From Vicinamibacterales bacterium (GTDB lineage Bacteria; Acidobacteriota; Vicinamibacteria; Vicinamibacterales; UBA2999), in NCBI GenBank assembly GCA_041659285.1, contig JBAZYO010000004.1, forward strand, positions 310,001-374,000: a stretch of DNA of 64,000 bases, given 5' to 3'. A program made the translations under genes and the position numbers. How positions within the stretch are numbered: the stretch's first letter is position 1; each line of letters opens with the position of its first letter. The notes below the pieces were generated by a model. It ran no database searches. It saw only the letters and a program-made list of their open reading frames with translations, and was not told the origin of the DNA. Shown in pieces: positions 31,721-39,563 of the stretch.

Positions 31721-33292
31721 ATGCGAATTTCCGTGGTGGTGGTCATGGTCGCAATCGCCTGCGCAACCGTCGGCCGCGCGCAGGAACGTCCGGCTCCCAA
31801 GCCGGGCCCGTGGTTTGGCCTGACGTTGCCGGCCGCCACCGCCAACGGCGCGGCGGTCCGGGTCGGCACGCGTCCGCCGCGGCCCGTGGCGTTGCCCGCC
31901 GGTGAATCCCGCGCCGCAGAGTTCGATGGCGATTCCCTCATGGCCGACGTCGCCACCATCGTCGGGTTCTCGAACCAATCGCGTGCGGAGCGGGAGGTCG
32001 GCAGTGGTCAGATGTGGGGACGCATCGCCGGGTTCTCGTCGAGCGACCGGACCGTGGCCTGGGCCGTCGAGCAGTTCCGCAAGGCGGGCATCACCGACGT
32101 CAGGACGCAGCCGATCGCGCAGGATCCCAAGTCGCAACTGTGGCTGCCTCGCTCGTGGCAGGTGCGGCTGATCGGCGACCCCGCCTTTGGCCCCGGCTCC
32201 GCCGACGTCGTGCTCGAGTCGGCGCTGCCGGTTGGGCCGTCGGACATTCCCGGCGGCACGATGACGGCGCCGCTGGTCTACGTCGGCGCGGCCACGCCCG
32301 CGGTGCTGCAGCACATCGACGTGAAGGGCAAGATCGCGGTGCAGCTGGTCGTGCCGCAGGGTCACATGCTGTTCGAGCGGGGCGCGGTGGACTCGCGATC
32401 GGAGGAGCTGATCGCGCGCGGCGCCGCCGGGGTGTTCAACCTCGTGCGCCTGCCGGGCAACGAGCTGTCGCGCGACTTCAGCGACTGCGGCAATCCCTGC
32501 TTCAACATCGGCGGCCGCGACGGGTGGTTCCTGGAAGCGTTATTGGACCGGGCGGCCAAGGCCGGCGTCCAGGACAAGCTTCGCGTCAGGATCGACCTGC
32601 AGACCCAGACCTTTCGCGACATGAAGGCCACCAACGGCGTGGCCGTGATTTCCGGCAAGTCGGATGACACCATCGTGCTCAACGCGCATGTCGATGGCTG
32701 GTTCGACGGCGCCGGCGACAACGCCGACGGCCTGGCCGTGCTGGTGGCGCTGGCCCGGCACTACGGCAAGCCGGCGAACCGGCCCGAGCGGACGCTGGCG
32801 TTCGTGGCCAGCGCCGGCCACCACACGCCGGGCATCAACGGCCCGCGCAGTTTCGTGGCGGCGAACCCCGGGCTGGCGAAGAAAGCGGTGATGCTCATCA
32901 ACATCGAGCACGTGGCACAACGCAACTTCTCGCCGGCTCGGACCACGTCAGCCGACGGCTATCGCGAGGCGGTGGCGGATTCGGGCGAAGCGCCCATTGC
33001 GGTCGGCGTGACCAACAATTCGCCGTTCCTGCAGGAGCTGATCGACCGCGGGCCATCGGGCCATGGCGTCAACTTCATCTCGGAACGGTCCACTTTTCAG
33101 AGCGGCGAGACCGGCGGCTGGACCGAGCTGAAGGTGGCAAAGGTCAGTGTGATGCAGGCCCCGCCGCTGTACCATACGACCGGCGAGGTCCTGGACGTGA
33201 TTTCCACACCCGGGCTTGAACGCATCGCCAGATTTCTTGCATTTTTCGTGTCCGCGGTCGACCACGCACCGCGTGAAAGGATCAATCCGTGA
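31721..33292 (+). CDS. Secreted M28-like protein with degenerate catalytic site
   Basis: The 523-residue protein has a signal peptide (about 1-20), a PA-like insert (about 155-290) and an M28-type core. The first metal His is kept in NAHVDGWFDGAGDNADG, as are the bridging Asp and a distal YHTTGE. The Glu-Glu pair that acts as general base and zinc ligand in active M28 enzymes is replaced: the segment reads FVASAGHHTPGINGPRSF. It is therefore either inactive or uses a different chemistry. It is coupled by a GTGA overlap to a metallo-beta-lactamase-fold gene, so the two may act on the same substrate. Confidence 0.75.
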   Translation: MRISVVVVMVAIACATVGRAQERPAPKPGPWFGLTLPAATANGAAVRVGTRPPRPVALPAGESRAAEFDGDSLMADVATIVGFSNQSRAEREVGSGQMWGRIAGFSSSDRTVAWAVEQFRKAGITDVRTQPIAQDPKSQLWLPRSWQVRLIGDPAFGPGSADVVLESALPVGPSDIPGGTMTAPLVYVGAATPAVLQHIDVKGKIAVQLVVPQGHMLFERGAVDSRSEELIARGAAGVFNLVRLPGNELSRDFSDCGNPCFNIGGRDGWFLEALLDRAAKAGVQDKLRVRIDLQTQTFRDMKATNGVAVISGKSDDTIVLNAHVDGWFDGAGDNADGLAVLVALARHYGKPANRPERTLAFVASAGHHTPGINGPRSFVAANPGLAKKAVMLINIEHVAQRNFSPARTTSADGYREAVADSGEAPIAVGVTNNSPFLQELIDRGPSGHGVNFISERSTFQSGETGGWTELKVAKVSVMQAPPLYHTTGEVLDVISTPGLERIARFLAFFVSAVDHAPRERINP

Positions 33293-34209
33293 AGCGCATC
33301 ACTGTTCTGGGTACTCTCGTTCTGCTCGGCGGCCTGTCCATTGCGGTCAAGGCGGCGCAACAACCGGCGCCCCAACCGTCGGTTGAGAACCTCACCGTTG
33401 AGAAGGTGAAAGACAACCTGTTCGTGCTGCGCGGCGGCGGCGGCAACACGGCGGTGTTCGTCACCGCCACCGGCGTCACCATCGTCGACACCAAGAACCC
33501 CGGGTGGGGCCAGCCGCTGCTCGACAAGGTGAAGACCCTCACCGACAAGCCGGTCACGCGGGTGATCAACACCCACACCCACTACGACCACGTCAGCGGC
33601 AACGTCGCCATGCCCGGCACGGTCGAGATCATCGCGCACGAGAACACGCAGAAGCTGATGACCGAGATGAACCCGGTCTTGGGCCTGGGCTCGACACCGA
33701 ACGTGTTCAAGGACAACCCGGGCAAGGGCATGGCGAAGCGGTCGTTCAAGGACAAGCTGACGATTGGCTCGGGGGCCGACCAGATCAACCTGTATTACTT
33801 CGGTCCCGCGCACACCGGCGGCGATGCCTTCGTCGAGTTCCCGGCGCTGCGCGTGATGCACGTCGGCGACACCTTCCCGAACAAGGGCCTGCCGATCATG
33901 GACAAGAGCAACGGCGGCTCGGGCGTCGAATACGCCAACACCATCGCCAAGGCGGTGGCGGGCGTGCCGAACGTCGACACGCTGATCAACGGCCACACCC
34001 CCGCGCAGACGACCCCTGCCGAGATGAAGGAGTTCGGGGAGTTCGTGCGCGAGTTCGTGACGACGATCCAGGCGGCGAAGAAGGCCGGCAAGACCTCGGA
34101 CGAGGCCGCCGCGGCGTGGACCACGCCGGCGAAGTACAAGGGCTACGCCGCCCCGAACGCGGATCGCACCAAGGCCTACACGGCGGTCATCTACGCCGAG
34201 ACCAAGTAG
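33289..34209 (+). CDS. Secreted metallo-beta-lactamase-fold hydrolase
   Basis: The 306-residue protein has a signal peptide (about 1-23) and the MBL metal motif THTHYDHVSG (about 95-104). Further ligands lie in GPAHTGGDAFVEF and 'INGHTPAQTT'. 'MHVGDTFPNKGLPIMDKSNGGS' follows the second His. Members hydrolyse esters, lactones or thioesters in the periplasm. The GTG start overlaps the previous stop as GTGA. The TAG stop is the TAG of a GTAGC repeat sequence that begins the REP-like element at 34206. Confidence 0.86.
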   Translation: MKRITVLGTLVLLGGLSIAVKAAQQPAPQPSVENLTVEKVKDNLFVLRGGGGNTAVFVTATGVTIVDTKNPGWGQPLLDKVKTLTDKPVTRVINTHTHYDHVSGNVAMPGTVEIIAHENTQKLMTEMNPVLGLGSTPNVFKDNPGKGMAKRSFKDKLTIGSGADQINLYYFGPAHTGGDAFVEFPALRVMHVGDTFPNKGLPIMDKSNGGSGVEYANTIAKAVAGVPNVDTLINGHTPAQTTPAEMKEFGEFVREFVTTIQAAKKAGKTSDEAAAAWTTPAKYKGYAAPNADRTKAYTAVIYAETK

Positions 34210-34228
34210 CGTCCGGCTTTAGCCGGAC
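34206..34228. repeat. REP-like palindrome overlapping a stop codon
   Basis: GTAGC (34206-34210) plus the palindrome GTCCGGCTTTAGCCGGAC (34211-34228) match the repeat family at 7881 and 13671. The TAG within GTAGC is the stop of the metallo-hydrolase gene. Confidence 0.88.
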
Positions 34229-34274
34229 CGAGAGCAGTGCAGGCAACCCCGTCATGGGGTTGCCTCCCCCTCCG

Positions 34275-36404
34275 CTAGCGTGGCAATGCGAAGGCCAGAT
34301 ATTCGCCGGAATAGTTCCCGCCGCTAATCGCCACGACGATGAACTGGCGGCCTCCGGCCAGGTAGGTCATCGGCGAACCGCTCTGTTGCGCCGGCATCAA
34401 GACCATTCCCACCTGACTGCCGGTCGCCTTGTCGTAGGCGCGCAACATCGCGCCACGCGGATGCTCCGGCGTGGTGGTCATCTGTGAATCGCCCATCACC
34501 ACCAGGGACTTCGTCACCATCAGGCCGATGCCCGACGTGCCCGGCTGGCCGGTCTTGGGAATGGTGAGGCCCTTGAGCAGCGGATGGTTGCGCACGTTAT
34601 CCGGGGTATCCCCGTGAGCCACCTGCCAGACGATCTCGCCGCGATCGAGGTTGACGGCGGAGATGGTTCCGTAGGGCGGCTTGAGAATCGTCAGGCCTTC
34701 CACCGTGAGGCCGCCAAACAACCCCGGCGGTGTCGGGGCAGCCGCCGGCGCGGGGGTCGGAGCGGCGGCGGCCGCAGCCTGCGCCGCGGCACGCGGTGAA
34801 TCGGCCGCGCAGCAATCGCCCGGGCCCAGCACCTCGCGGAACTCACGTCCTTCAATGCCCGAGAGGTAGCGGATGTCCGAGTAGCTGCTGGGCGGCGGCG
34901 CCAGCGACGTCGACGTGATGTTGACGTTGTTGGCCTGCGCGTAGATCGTGTGGGTCTCCGGGTCGTAAGCCACACCCGGCCAGTTGGTCCCACCGATGGC
35001 ATTGCCCATGTTGATGGCGCCAAGCACGCCGTTCAGGTTGCCCACAATCGGCGGGTTGTACATCCACGGCGCCACCTTGTAGCGCTTCATCTGCTCAACC
35101 GCCTGCGCGCGAAGGGCCGGCGTGAAGTCGATCAGATCGCTCGGCAGTTCGAGCGTGTTCCTCGCGTACGCCGGCGGCCGGGTCGGGAACGGCTGCGTCG
35201 CGCTGGTCTTCTCCCCGGGCACATCGCTCTGCGGCACCGCGCGCTCTTCGATCGGCCACACCGGCTGCCCCGTCACACGATCGAATACGAACAGGAACCC
35301 CTGCTTGCCGGGAACCGCCACGGCTTTGATCGGCTTGCCGTTGACGACGATGTCGGCGAGGATGGCCGCCGACGACATGTCGTAGTTCCACAGCGGGTGA
35401 TGCACCAACTGGAAGTGCCATTTGCGCTGGCCGGTTCGCAAATCGACGCAGACGATGCTCTCCGCGAACAGGTTGTTCCCGGGGCGGTGGCCGCCGTAGT
35501 AATCCGCCGTCGGCGTTTCAACCGGCAGGTAGACGAGGCCGAGCTCCTCGTCCACCGTGATCTGGGTCCACACGCCGACGTTGCCGTTGACGGCCCACGA
35601 CTCACTTTCCCAGGTGTCGTTGCCGTATTCGCCGGGCCGGGGAATGGTGTTGAACGTCCACAGCAACTTGCCGGTGCGGACGTCGAATGCGCGCACCAGG
35701 CCCTTGGTGTTGTTGTGCGTGTCCACCGTCGCACCCTCGCGGAACGACGAGCCGACAATGGCGACGTCCTTGACGATGGCGGGAGTGGCATGGAGGCCGA
35801 TCTCGCCGTCCTCGAGGTTGATCTGATCGCCGCGACCCTTGACGGCGCCGACCTTCAAGTCAACGACACCGTCTTTGCCAAAAGTGTTGATGATGGCGCC
35901 GTTCCTGGCATTCAGCGCGACCAGGCGATAGCCGGTCGTGACGTAGATGATGCGCTCATCACCCTTGCCATCGGTCCAGTACGACACCCCGCGGCCCGAC
36001 AGCTGACGTGGCGAGACACCGGCGCGACGGCCCTCACGAATGCTGTGCGCCCAGATCAGCTCGCCGGTGGCGCCATCGATGGCCACTACCGATCGGCGCG
36101 TGCCGCCGGTGGTGTAGAGCACGCCGTTGATCGCCAGCGGTGTGCCTTCGAGCTTGTACTCGGGCCGCGGCCCCAGCATGTCGGTCTTGAACCGCCATGC
36201 GATCTCGAGCTTGCCGAAGTTGCCGGCGTTGATCTGATCGAGCGGCGAGTACTTGCTGCCGCGAATGTCCGACGTGTAGTGGCGCCAGTCGCCATTGGCC
36301 GGCGACGGCGGCCGGGACGGCGCCGGCGCCTGCCCCGACGCAACCGGGGAAATCGAGAACAGCAGTACCGCGAGCCCGCACGCCAGCTTCGTCGTCGACG
36401 CCAT
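34275..36404 (-). CDS. Secreted PQQ-type quinoprotein dehydrogenase-like beta-propeller
   Basis: The 709-residue protein has a signal peptide (about 1-25) and an eight-bladed propeller typical of quinoprotein alcohol/glucose dehydrogenases: 'DWRHYTSDIRGSKYSPLDQI', 'LYTTGGTRRSVVAIDGATGELIW'-type blades and 'TGLYLVALNARNG'-like repeats. An Ala/Pro-rich low-complexity insert (about 560-590) breaks a blade. No haem c motif is present. The frame extends to 36710, but the ATG at 36404 starts the signal peptide and has GGAGCAGGAC upstream. Substrate and true PQQ use are not shown by sequence alone. Confidence 0.83.
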   Translation of the reverse strand: MASTTKLACGLAVLLFSISPVASGQAPAPSRPPSPANGDWRHYTSDIRGSKYSPLDQINAGNFGKLEIAWRFKTDMLGPRPEYKLEGTPLAINGVLYTTGGTRRSVVAIDGATGELIWAHSIREGRRAGVSPRQLSGRGVSYWTDGKGDERIIYVTTGYRLVALNARNGAIINTFGKDGVVDLKVGAVKGRGDQINLEDGEIGLHATPAIVKDVAIVGSSFREGATVDTHNNTKGLVRAFDVRTGKLLWTFNTIPRPGEYGNDTWESESWAVNGNVGVWTQITVDEELGLVYLPVETPTADYYGGHRPGNNLFAESIVCVDLRTGQRKWHFQLVHHPLWNYDMSSAAILADIVVNGKPIKAVAVPGKQGFLFVFDRVTGQPVWPIEERAVPQSDVPGEKTSATQPFPTRPPAYARNTLELPSDLIDFTPALRAQAVEQMKRYKVAPWMYNPPIVGNLNGVLGAINMGNAIGGTNWPGVAYDPETHTIYAQANNVNITSTSLAPPPSSYSDIRYLSGIEGREFREVLGPGDCCAADSPRAAAQAAAAAAPTPAPAAAPTPPGLFGGLTVEGLTILKPPYGTISAVNLDRGEIVWQVAHGDTPDNVRNHPLLKGLTIPKTGQPGTSGIGLMVTKSLVVMGDSQMTTTPEHPRGAMLRAYDKATGSQVGMVLMPAQQSGSPMTYLAGGRQFIVVAISGGNYSGEYLAFALPR

Positions 36405-36734
36405 TGTCCTGCTCCTGTCCGTGATCGCGCCGTGGCGATCGTTGTGATCTACCGGGCGAGTGTGAAGTCCTGTCTGCCGGCCGTGTAACCAAAGTGGCCG
36501 TTCGAGCCGCCGACGAGGGCGGCGGTGCGGCAGGACCTGCGGCGGATGATAACCCAGTCCCCGGGGGCGGGCGCGATGCCCGTTCGTGGCACTACTGGCA
36601 CCACCGGCTCGGCTTGGGCGACCCCGGACCGTCGCCCGCTCGGCGATTCGCGTGACCACGCTCCGGCCGCGCGTGGGATGGCGGGCTGGCCGCGACCGGC
36701 GCCGCCACAAGGGCCGTTCAGCATTACCAAAGCG
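36405..36734. other. 330-nt intergenic region without a recognised gene
   Basis: It lies between the quinoprotein and the CPBP gene, both on the minus strand. Open frames here are Arg/Pro-rich and unconserved in appearance. No clear terminator, repeat or RNA is visible. Confidence 0.5.
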
Positions 36735-37331
36735 TTATTGGAAGTAGTGCCAGCCGGTTCGTAAGCCCCCGGTGACCGCCGGATCAAAGGACAGCAGGAT
36801 CACCACCGTCGCAATGGCGTGCGACAAGGCAAGCGGCAGGACGTTGGGGTGGCGCGTGTAGATCCAGCACCAGGCCAGGCCCCCGGTGAAGGTGACGATC
36901 ACGAGAAATGGGTTCGGCAGGTGCAGCGACGCAAAAACCGCGGCGGCCAGGAATACGGCGCCACGGCCCGCCACCGCCCGTGACTCGCGCAACACGACAG
37001 TCTGCAGCACGAACTGCTGCGCGCCGCCCCAGACCATGACATAGAGGAAATCGAGCAGCGGCTCGCGCCTCACCGGCGCCGGGCCCATCGCATGGCCGAT
37101 GAACCACAGCGCCGCCACGAGCGGCACGGTCAGCGCGATCGACCAGAGCAGGGCCGGCACCAAGGCGCGGCTCGAGAAGCCCCAATCGCCCGACTTGCGG
37201 TTGTGCGCGATGCAGAGCGCAATCACGATCACGACCGGCGGCACGACCCACGGGCCGGGCACATCAACCAGCGGATCGGCCACCCACGTGTAGCCGAGAA
37301 TGAGCCCGACGATGGCCAGTGTGTACGGCAT
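36735..37331 (-). CDS. CPBP (CAAX-protease-like) membrane protein lacking the catalytic glutamates
   Basis: The 198-residue protein has about six transmembrane helices and the CPBP-type motifs: an arginine in VVLRESRAV, FASLHLPNPFL and LSHAIATVVI. In active Rce1/CPBP proteases the first motif is EExxxR; here it reads GGAQQFVLQT, with both Glu replaced by Gln. It is therefore probably not a protease of the usual mechanism. The ATG at 37331 is preceded closely by a minus-strand TACAAT. A diguanylate cyclase is divergent about 160 nt away. Confidence 0.72.
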   Translation of the reverse strand: MPYTLAIVGLILGYTWVADPLVDVPGPWVVPPVVIVIALCIAHNRKSGDWGFSSRALVPALLWSIALTVPLVAALWFIGHAMGPAPVRREPLLDFLYVMVWGGAQQFVLQTVVLRESRAVAGRGAVFLAAAVFASLHLPNPFLVIVTFTGGLAWCWIYTRHPNVLPLALSHAIATVVILLSFDPAVTGGLRTGWHYFQ

Positions 37332-37490
37332 GCATTGTAATTGTGGTGCAAGCGGTGCCACCTCAGCGCACCGCCGGCTGCAGGAAAAGGAAGGCCGCGT
37401 GGTCTGGTCCCGGGCTGTGCCGGATTGCACACCCCGGCAGGGCTCCGGTCGGGTACTCTCCGGGGGGAACGGCCTCAGGCCGGGGATCAC

Positions 37491-38696
37491 TTGCGCCTCA
37501 TCACCCGCAACGACGCGTCCCTCGTCGTCGGCCTCATCGCCGGCACGGTCGTCATTTTCCAACGGCCGTTGCGCTCGGTCTGGGAGGCGGCGCAGGAGGT
37601 TCAAGACCGCTACCACGTTGACCTGCTGCCGGCGCTGGTCATCTTCGCGGTGGTGTTCATTCTTCATGACGCGCGCAAGCGGCAGCGGGCCAGGGCCGAG
37701 GCCGCGCTGGTCGCGGCGGAATCCGCGCAGACCCGGCTGCGCTCGGCGGAGCTCGAACGGCTCCTCGCCTTCGGCCAGGCGCTGGCCAACGCACTCGATC
37801 TCGCCACACTCCAGCAGGCCTGGTGGCGGCACCTGCCCGCATTCACCGGCGAACGCGCGTTCTGGGTGCTGGCGCGGCGGTCCGAGCGGTGGGAGGTGCT
37901 GGTGGCGGACACGGCGGCCGCCCCCGGACGCCCGCCGGAGGCGCTCGAAGCGATGGCCGAACGCGCGCTCGCGGCCGACACGCTCCGGGACGCCAGCCAC
38001 GATGGTCTCGCCGCCGACGGCGTCCTCTGCTTTCCGATGGTCGCCGGCGGCGTGGTCGTCGCCGTGCTCGGCATTCACGACGGCGCCTCGCTCTCCGGCG
38101 GGCAGCGCAAGTTACTGGGCGTCGCCGCGGAGCTAATCGCGATTGCCCTGCGGAACGTGCAGCTGCTGATCGAGACGCGCGAGCACGGCCTGCGCGACGG
38201 GCTCACCAGCTGCTTCAACCGCGATCACGGGATCGAGATGCTGGATCGCGAGCTGCGGCTCGCCCATCGGTCGCTGAAGCCGCTGTCGATTCTGCTGTTC
38301 GACATCGATCGCTTCAAGGCGATCAACGACGAGCTGGGGCACCTGCGCGGCGACGATCTCCTCCGTGCCATCGGCGCGCAACTGACGCGCGTCGGCCGGA
38401 CCACCGACGTGAAGTGCCGGTACGGCGGCGACGAGTTCCTGATCATCCTTCCCGACACGCCGCTCGCCGGGGCCAGCCGCGTGGCCGAGTCGGTGCGGCG
38501 GGCGATGGTGCCGCTCGCCATGGCCGCGGGCGAGCGGACCATTCCCGTCACGGTCAGCATCGGCGTGGCGGCGGCCGGCCCCGACGAGCTCGGCAGCACC
38601 GGGCTGATCGAGCGGGCCGACGCGGCGCTGTATCAGGCAAAACGCGAGGGGCGGAACCGCAGCAGCACCGGCGGCACCGCTGCCATCCCGGCCTAG
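37491..38696 (+). CDS. Diguanylate cyclase (membrane helices, GAF-like domain, GGDEF)
   Basis: The 401-residue protein has two N-terminal membrane helices (about 10-65), a short coiled coil, a GAF-like domain (about 95-235) and a GGDEF domain. The active motif RYGGDEF is at about 310-316. An RxxD inhibitory site (RTTD, 303-306) is exactly five residues before it, so product inhibition by c-di-GMP is likely. The start is taken as TTG at 37491, with GGGGA 4 nt upstream and the first helix beginning at once; the frame is open further upstream. A receiver-domain gene follows 4 nt after the stop. Confidence 0.85.
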   Translation: MRLITRNDASLVVGLIAGTVVIFQRPLRSVWEAAQEVQDRYHVDLLPALVIFAVVFILHDARKRQRARAEAALVAAESAQTRLRSAELERLLAFGQALANALDLATLQQAWWRHLPAFTGERAFWVLARRSERWEVLVADTAAAPGRPPEALEAMAERALAADTLRDASHDGLAADGVLCFPMVAGGVVVAVLGIHDGASLSGGQRKLLGVAAELIAIALRNVQLLIETREHGLRDGLTSCFNRDHGIEMLDRELRLAHRSLKPLSILLFDIDRFKAINDELGHLRGDDLLRAIGAQLTRVGRTTDVKCRYGGDEFLIILPDTPLAGASRVAESVRRAMVPLAMAAGERTIPVTVSIGVAAAGPDELGSTGLIERADAALYQAKREGRNRSSTGGTAAIPA

Positions 38697-38700
38697 CGCG

Positions 38701-39267
38701 ATGGGGACCGGCATGCTTCCGATCGCGGTGCTTCTCGGCATCACGGTGATCGCGGTGATCGTGGCCGGCGTGGCCGTCTGGCAGGCCCGCGCGGCCCGGG
38801 CCGCCCTGCGCGCGTCCGAGTCAGGCGCGGTGGCGGCGACCCGCCGCGAGACTGACGCCGTGGTGCCGGTCCCGGCCGCGCCCCGCGCTGGCGGGGCGGA
38901 GGGCGGAGCACCGGCACGGTCGCGCCGCATCCTGGTGGTCGAGGACGAGCCGGGCGTCCGTGAGTTCATCAGCCGTTCGCTGACGCGCGCCGGCCGCGAT
39001 GCCGTCGCCGTGGCCGGCCCGCTCGCCGCCCTCGCGGCGCTCAACCGCCAGCCGATCGCGCTCATGCTCGTCGACATCGTCATGCCGGAGATGAACGGCT
39101 ACGACCTGGCGGACGAAGCGCGGAAGATTGCGCCCGGCATCCAGGTCGTGTTCATGTCGGCCTTCGCGCGTGACGCCATCCGGCATCCCGACGCCGGCCG
39201 ATTTCTCACCAAGCCGTTCACGAGCCAGGCGCTGATTGCCATGGTCGACGAGGCGCTCGCGCCCTGA
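38701..39267 (+). CDS. Membrane-anchored stand-alone receiver (REC) domain protein
   Basis: The 188-residue protein has one transmembrane helix (residues 6-27), a flexible Ala/Pro/Gly linker (about 40-73) and a complete receiver domain. The acid pair is E81-D82, phosphorylation site D125 in LMLVDIVMPEMNG, switch Ser153 and Lys171 in LTKPF. No output domain follows. It starts 4 nt after the diguanylate cyclase stop, so the pair is one operon. It could tune the cyclase at the membrane, which is inference. Confidence 0.87.
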   Translation: MGTGMLPIAVLLGITVIAVIVAGVAVWQARAARAALRASESGAVAATRRETDAVVPVPAAPRAGGAEGGAPARSRRILVVEDEPGVREFISRSLTRAGRDAVAVAGPLAALAALNRQPIALMLVDIVMPEMNGYDLADEARKIAPGIQVVFMSAFARDAIRHPDAGRFLTKPFTSQALIAMVDEALAP

Positions 39268-39467
39268 GGGTCGACCGGGGCGGCCAGCGCGCGGCGGCGT
39301 TAAGCCCCGCGTGGTATGCCCGCCGAACCGTTCGGTTCGAGCAGGTCCAGGCACAACACAGGTACAGCGAGCACCTCGGTGCGCCACTCTCATGCTGCGG
39401 GACGGCATGCGCGACTCGAGTGGTTCATGGCTTATCCACATTGAAGTCGAGTTCAGGTCTATACGGG

Positions 39468-39475
39468 TAAGGAGG
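39468..39475 (+). promoter_or_regulatory. Near-perfect Shine-Dalgarno TAAGGAGG of a leader ORF
   Basis: TAAGGAGG lies 7 nt before the ATG at 39483. It is the strongest ribosome-binding site noticed in the window. It does not fit the start of the TonB receptor frame. Confidence 0.7.
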
Positions 39476-39482
39476 AGTCGTG

Positions 39483-39563
39483 ATGAAACTGACCACTTCA
39501 CACCGTAAGGGAATGTTAAGAAATGTTACGAGGGCTCGCTCTGACACGTGCGCTCGGTCATGA
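39483..39563 (+). CDS. 26-codon leader ORF upstream of a TonB receptor
   Basis: The ATG at 39483 follows TAAGGAGG by 7 nt. The frame reads a basic 26-residue peptide (MKLTTSHRKGMLRNVTRARS, then DTCARS) and stops at TGA 39561-39563. It overlaps the first codons of the receptor frame and ends 10 nt before an alternative GTG start of the receptor (39574). It may be a translated leader controlling the receptor. Alternatively, it may be the true N-terminus of the receptor separated by one frameshift, since its basic residues would suit a signal-peptide n-region. Confidence 0.45.
   Translation: MKLTTSHRKGMLRNVTRARSDTCARS

Noticed and set aside
36449..36787. 112-codon minus-strand frame in the 36.4-36.7 kb gap
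   Set aside because: Pro/Arg/Ser-rich, no signal or motif, overlapping the CPBP gene end; it looks like chance.
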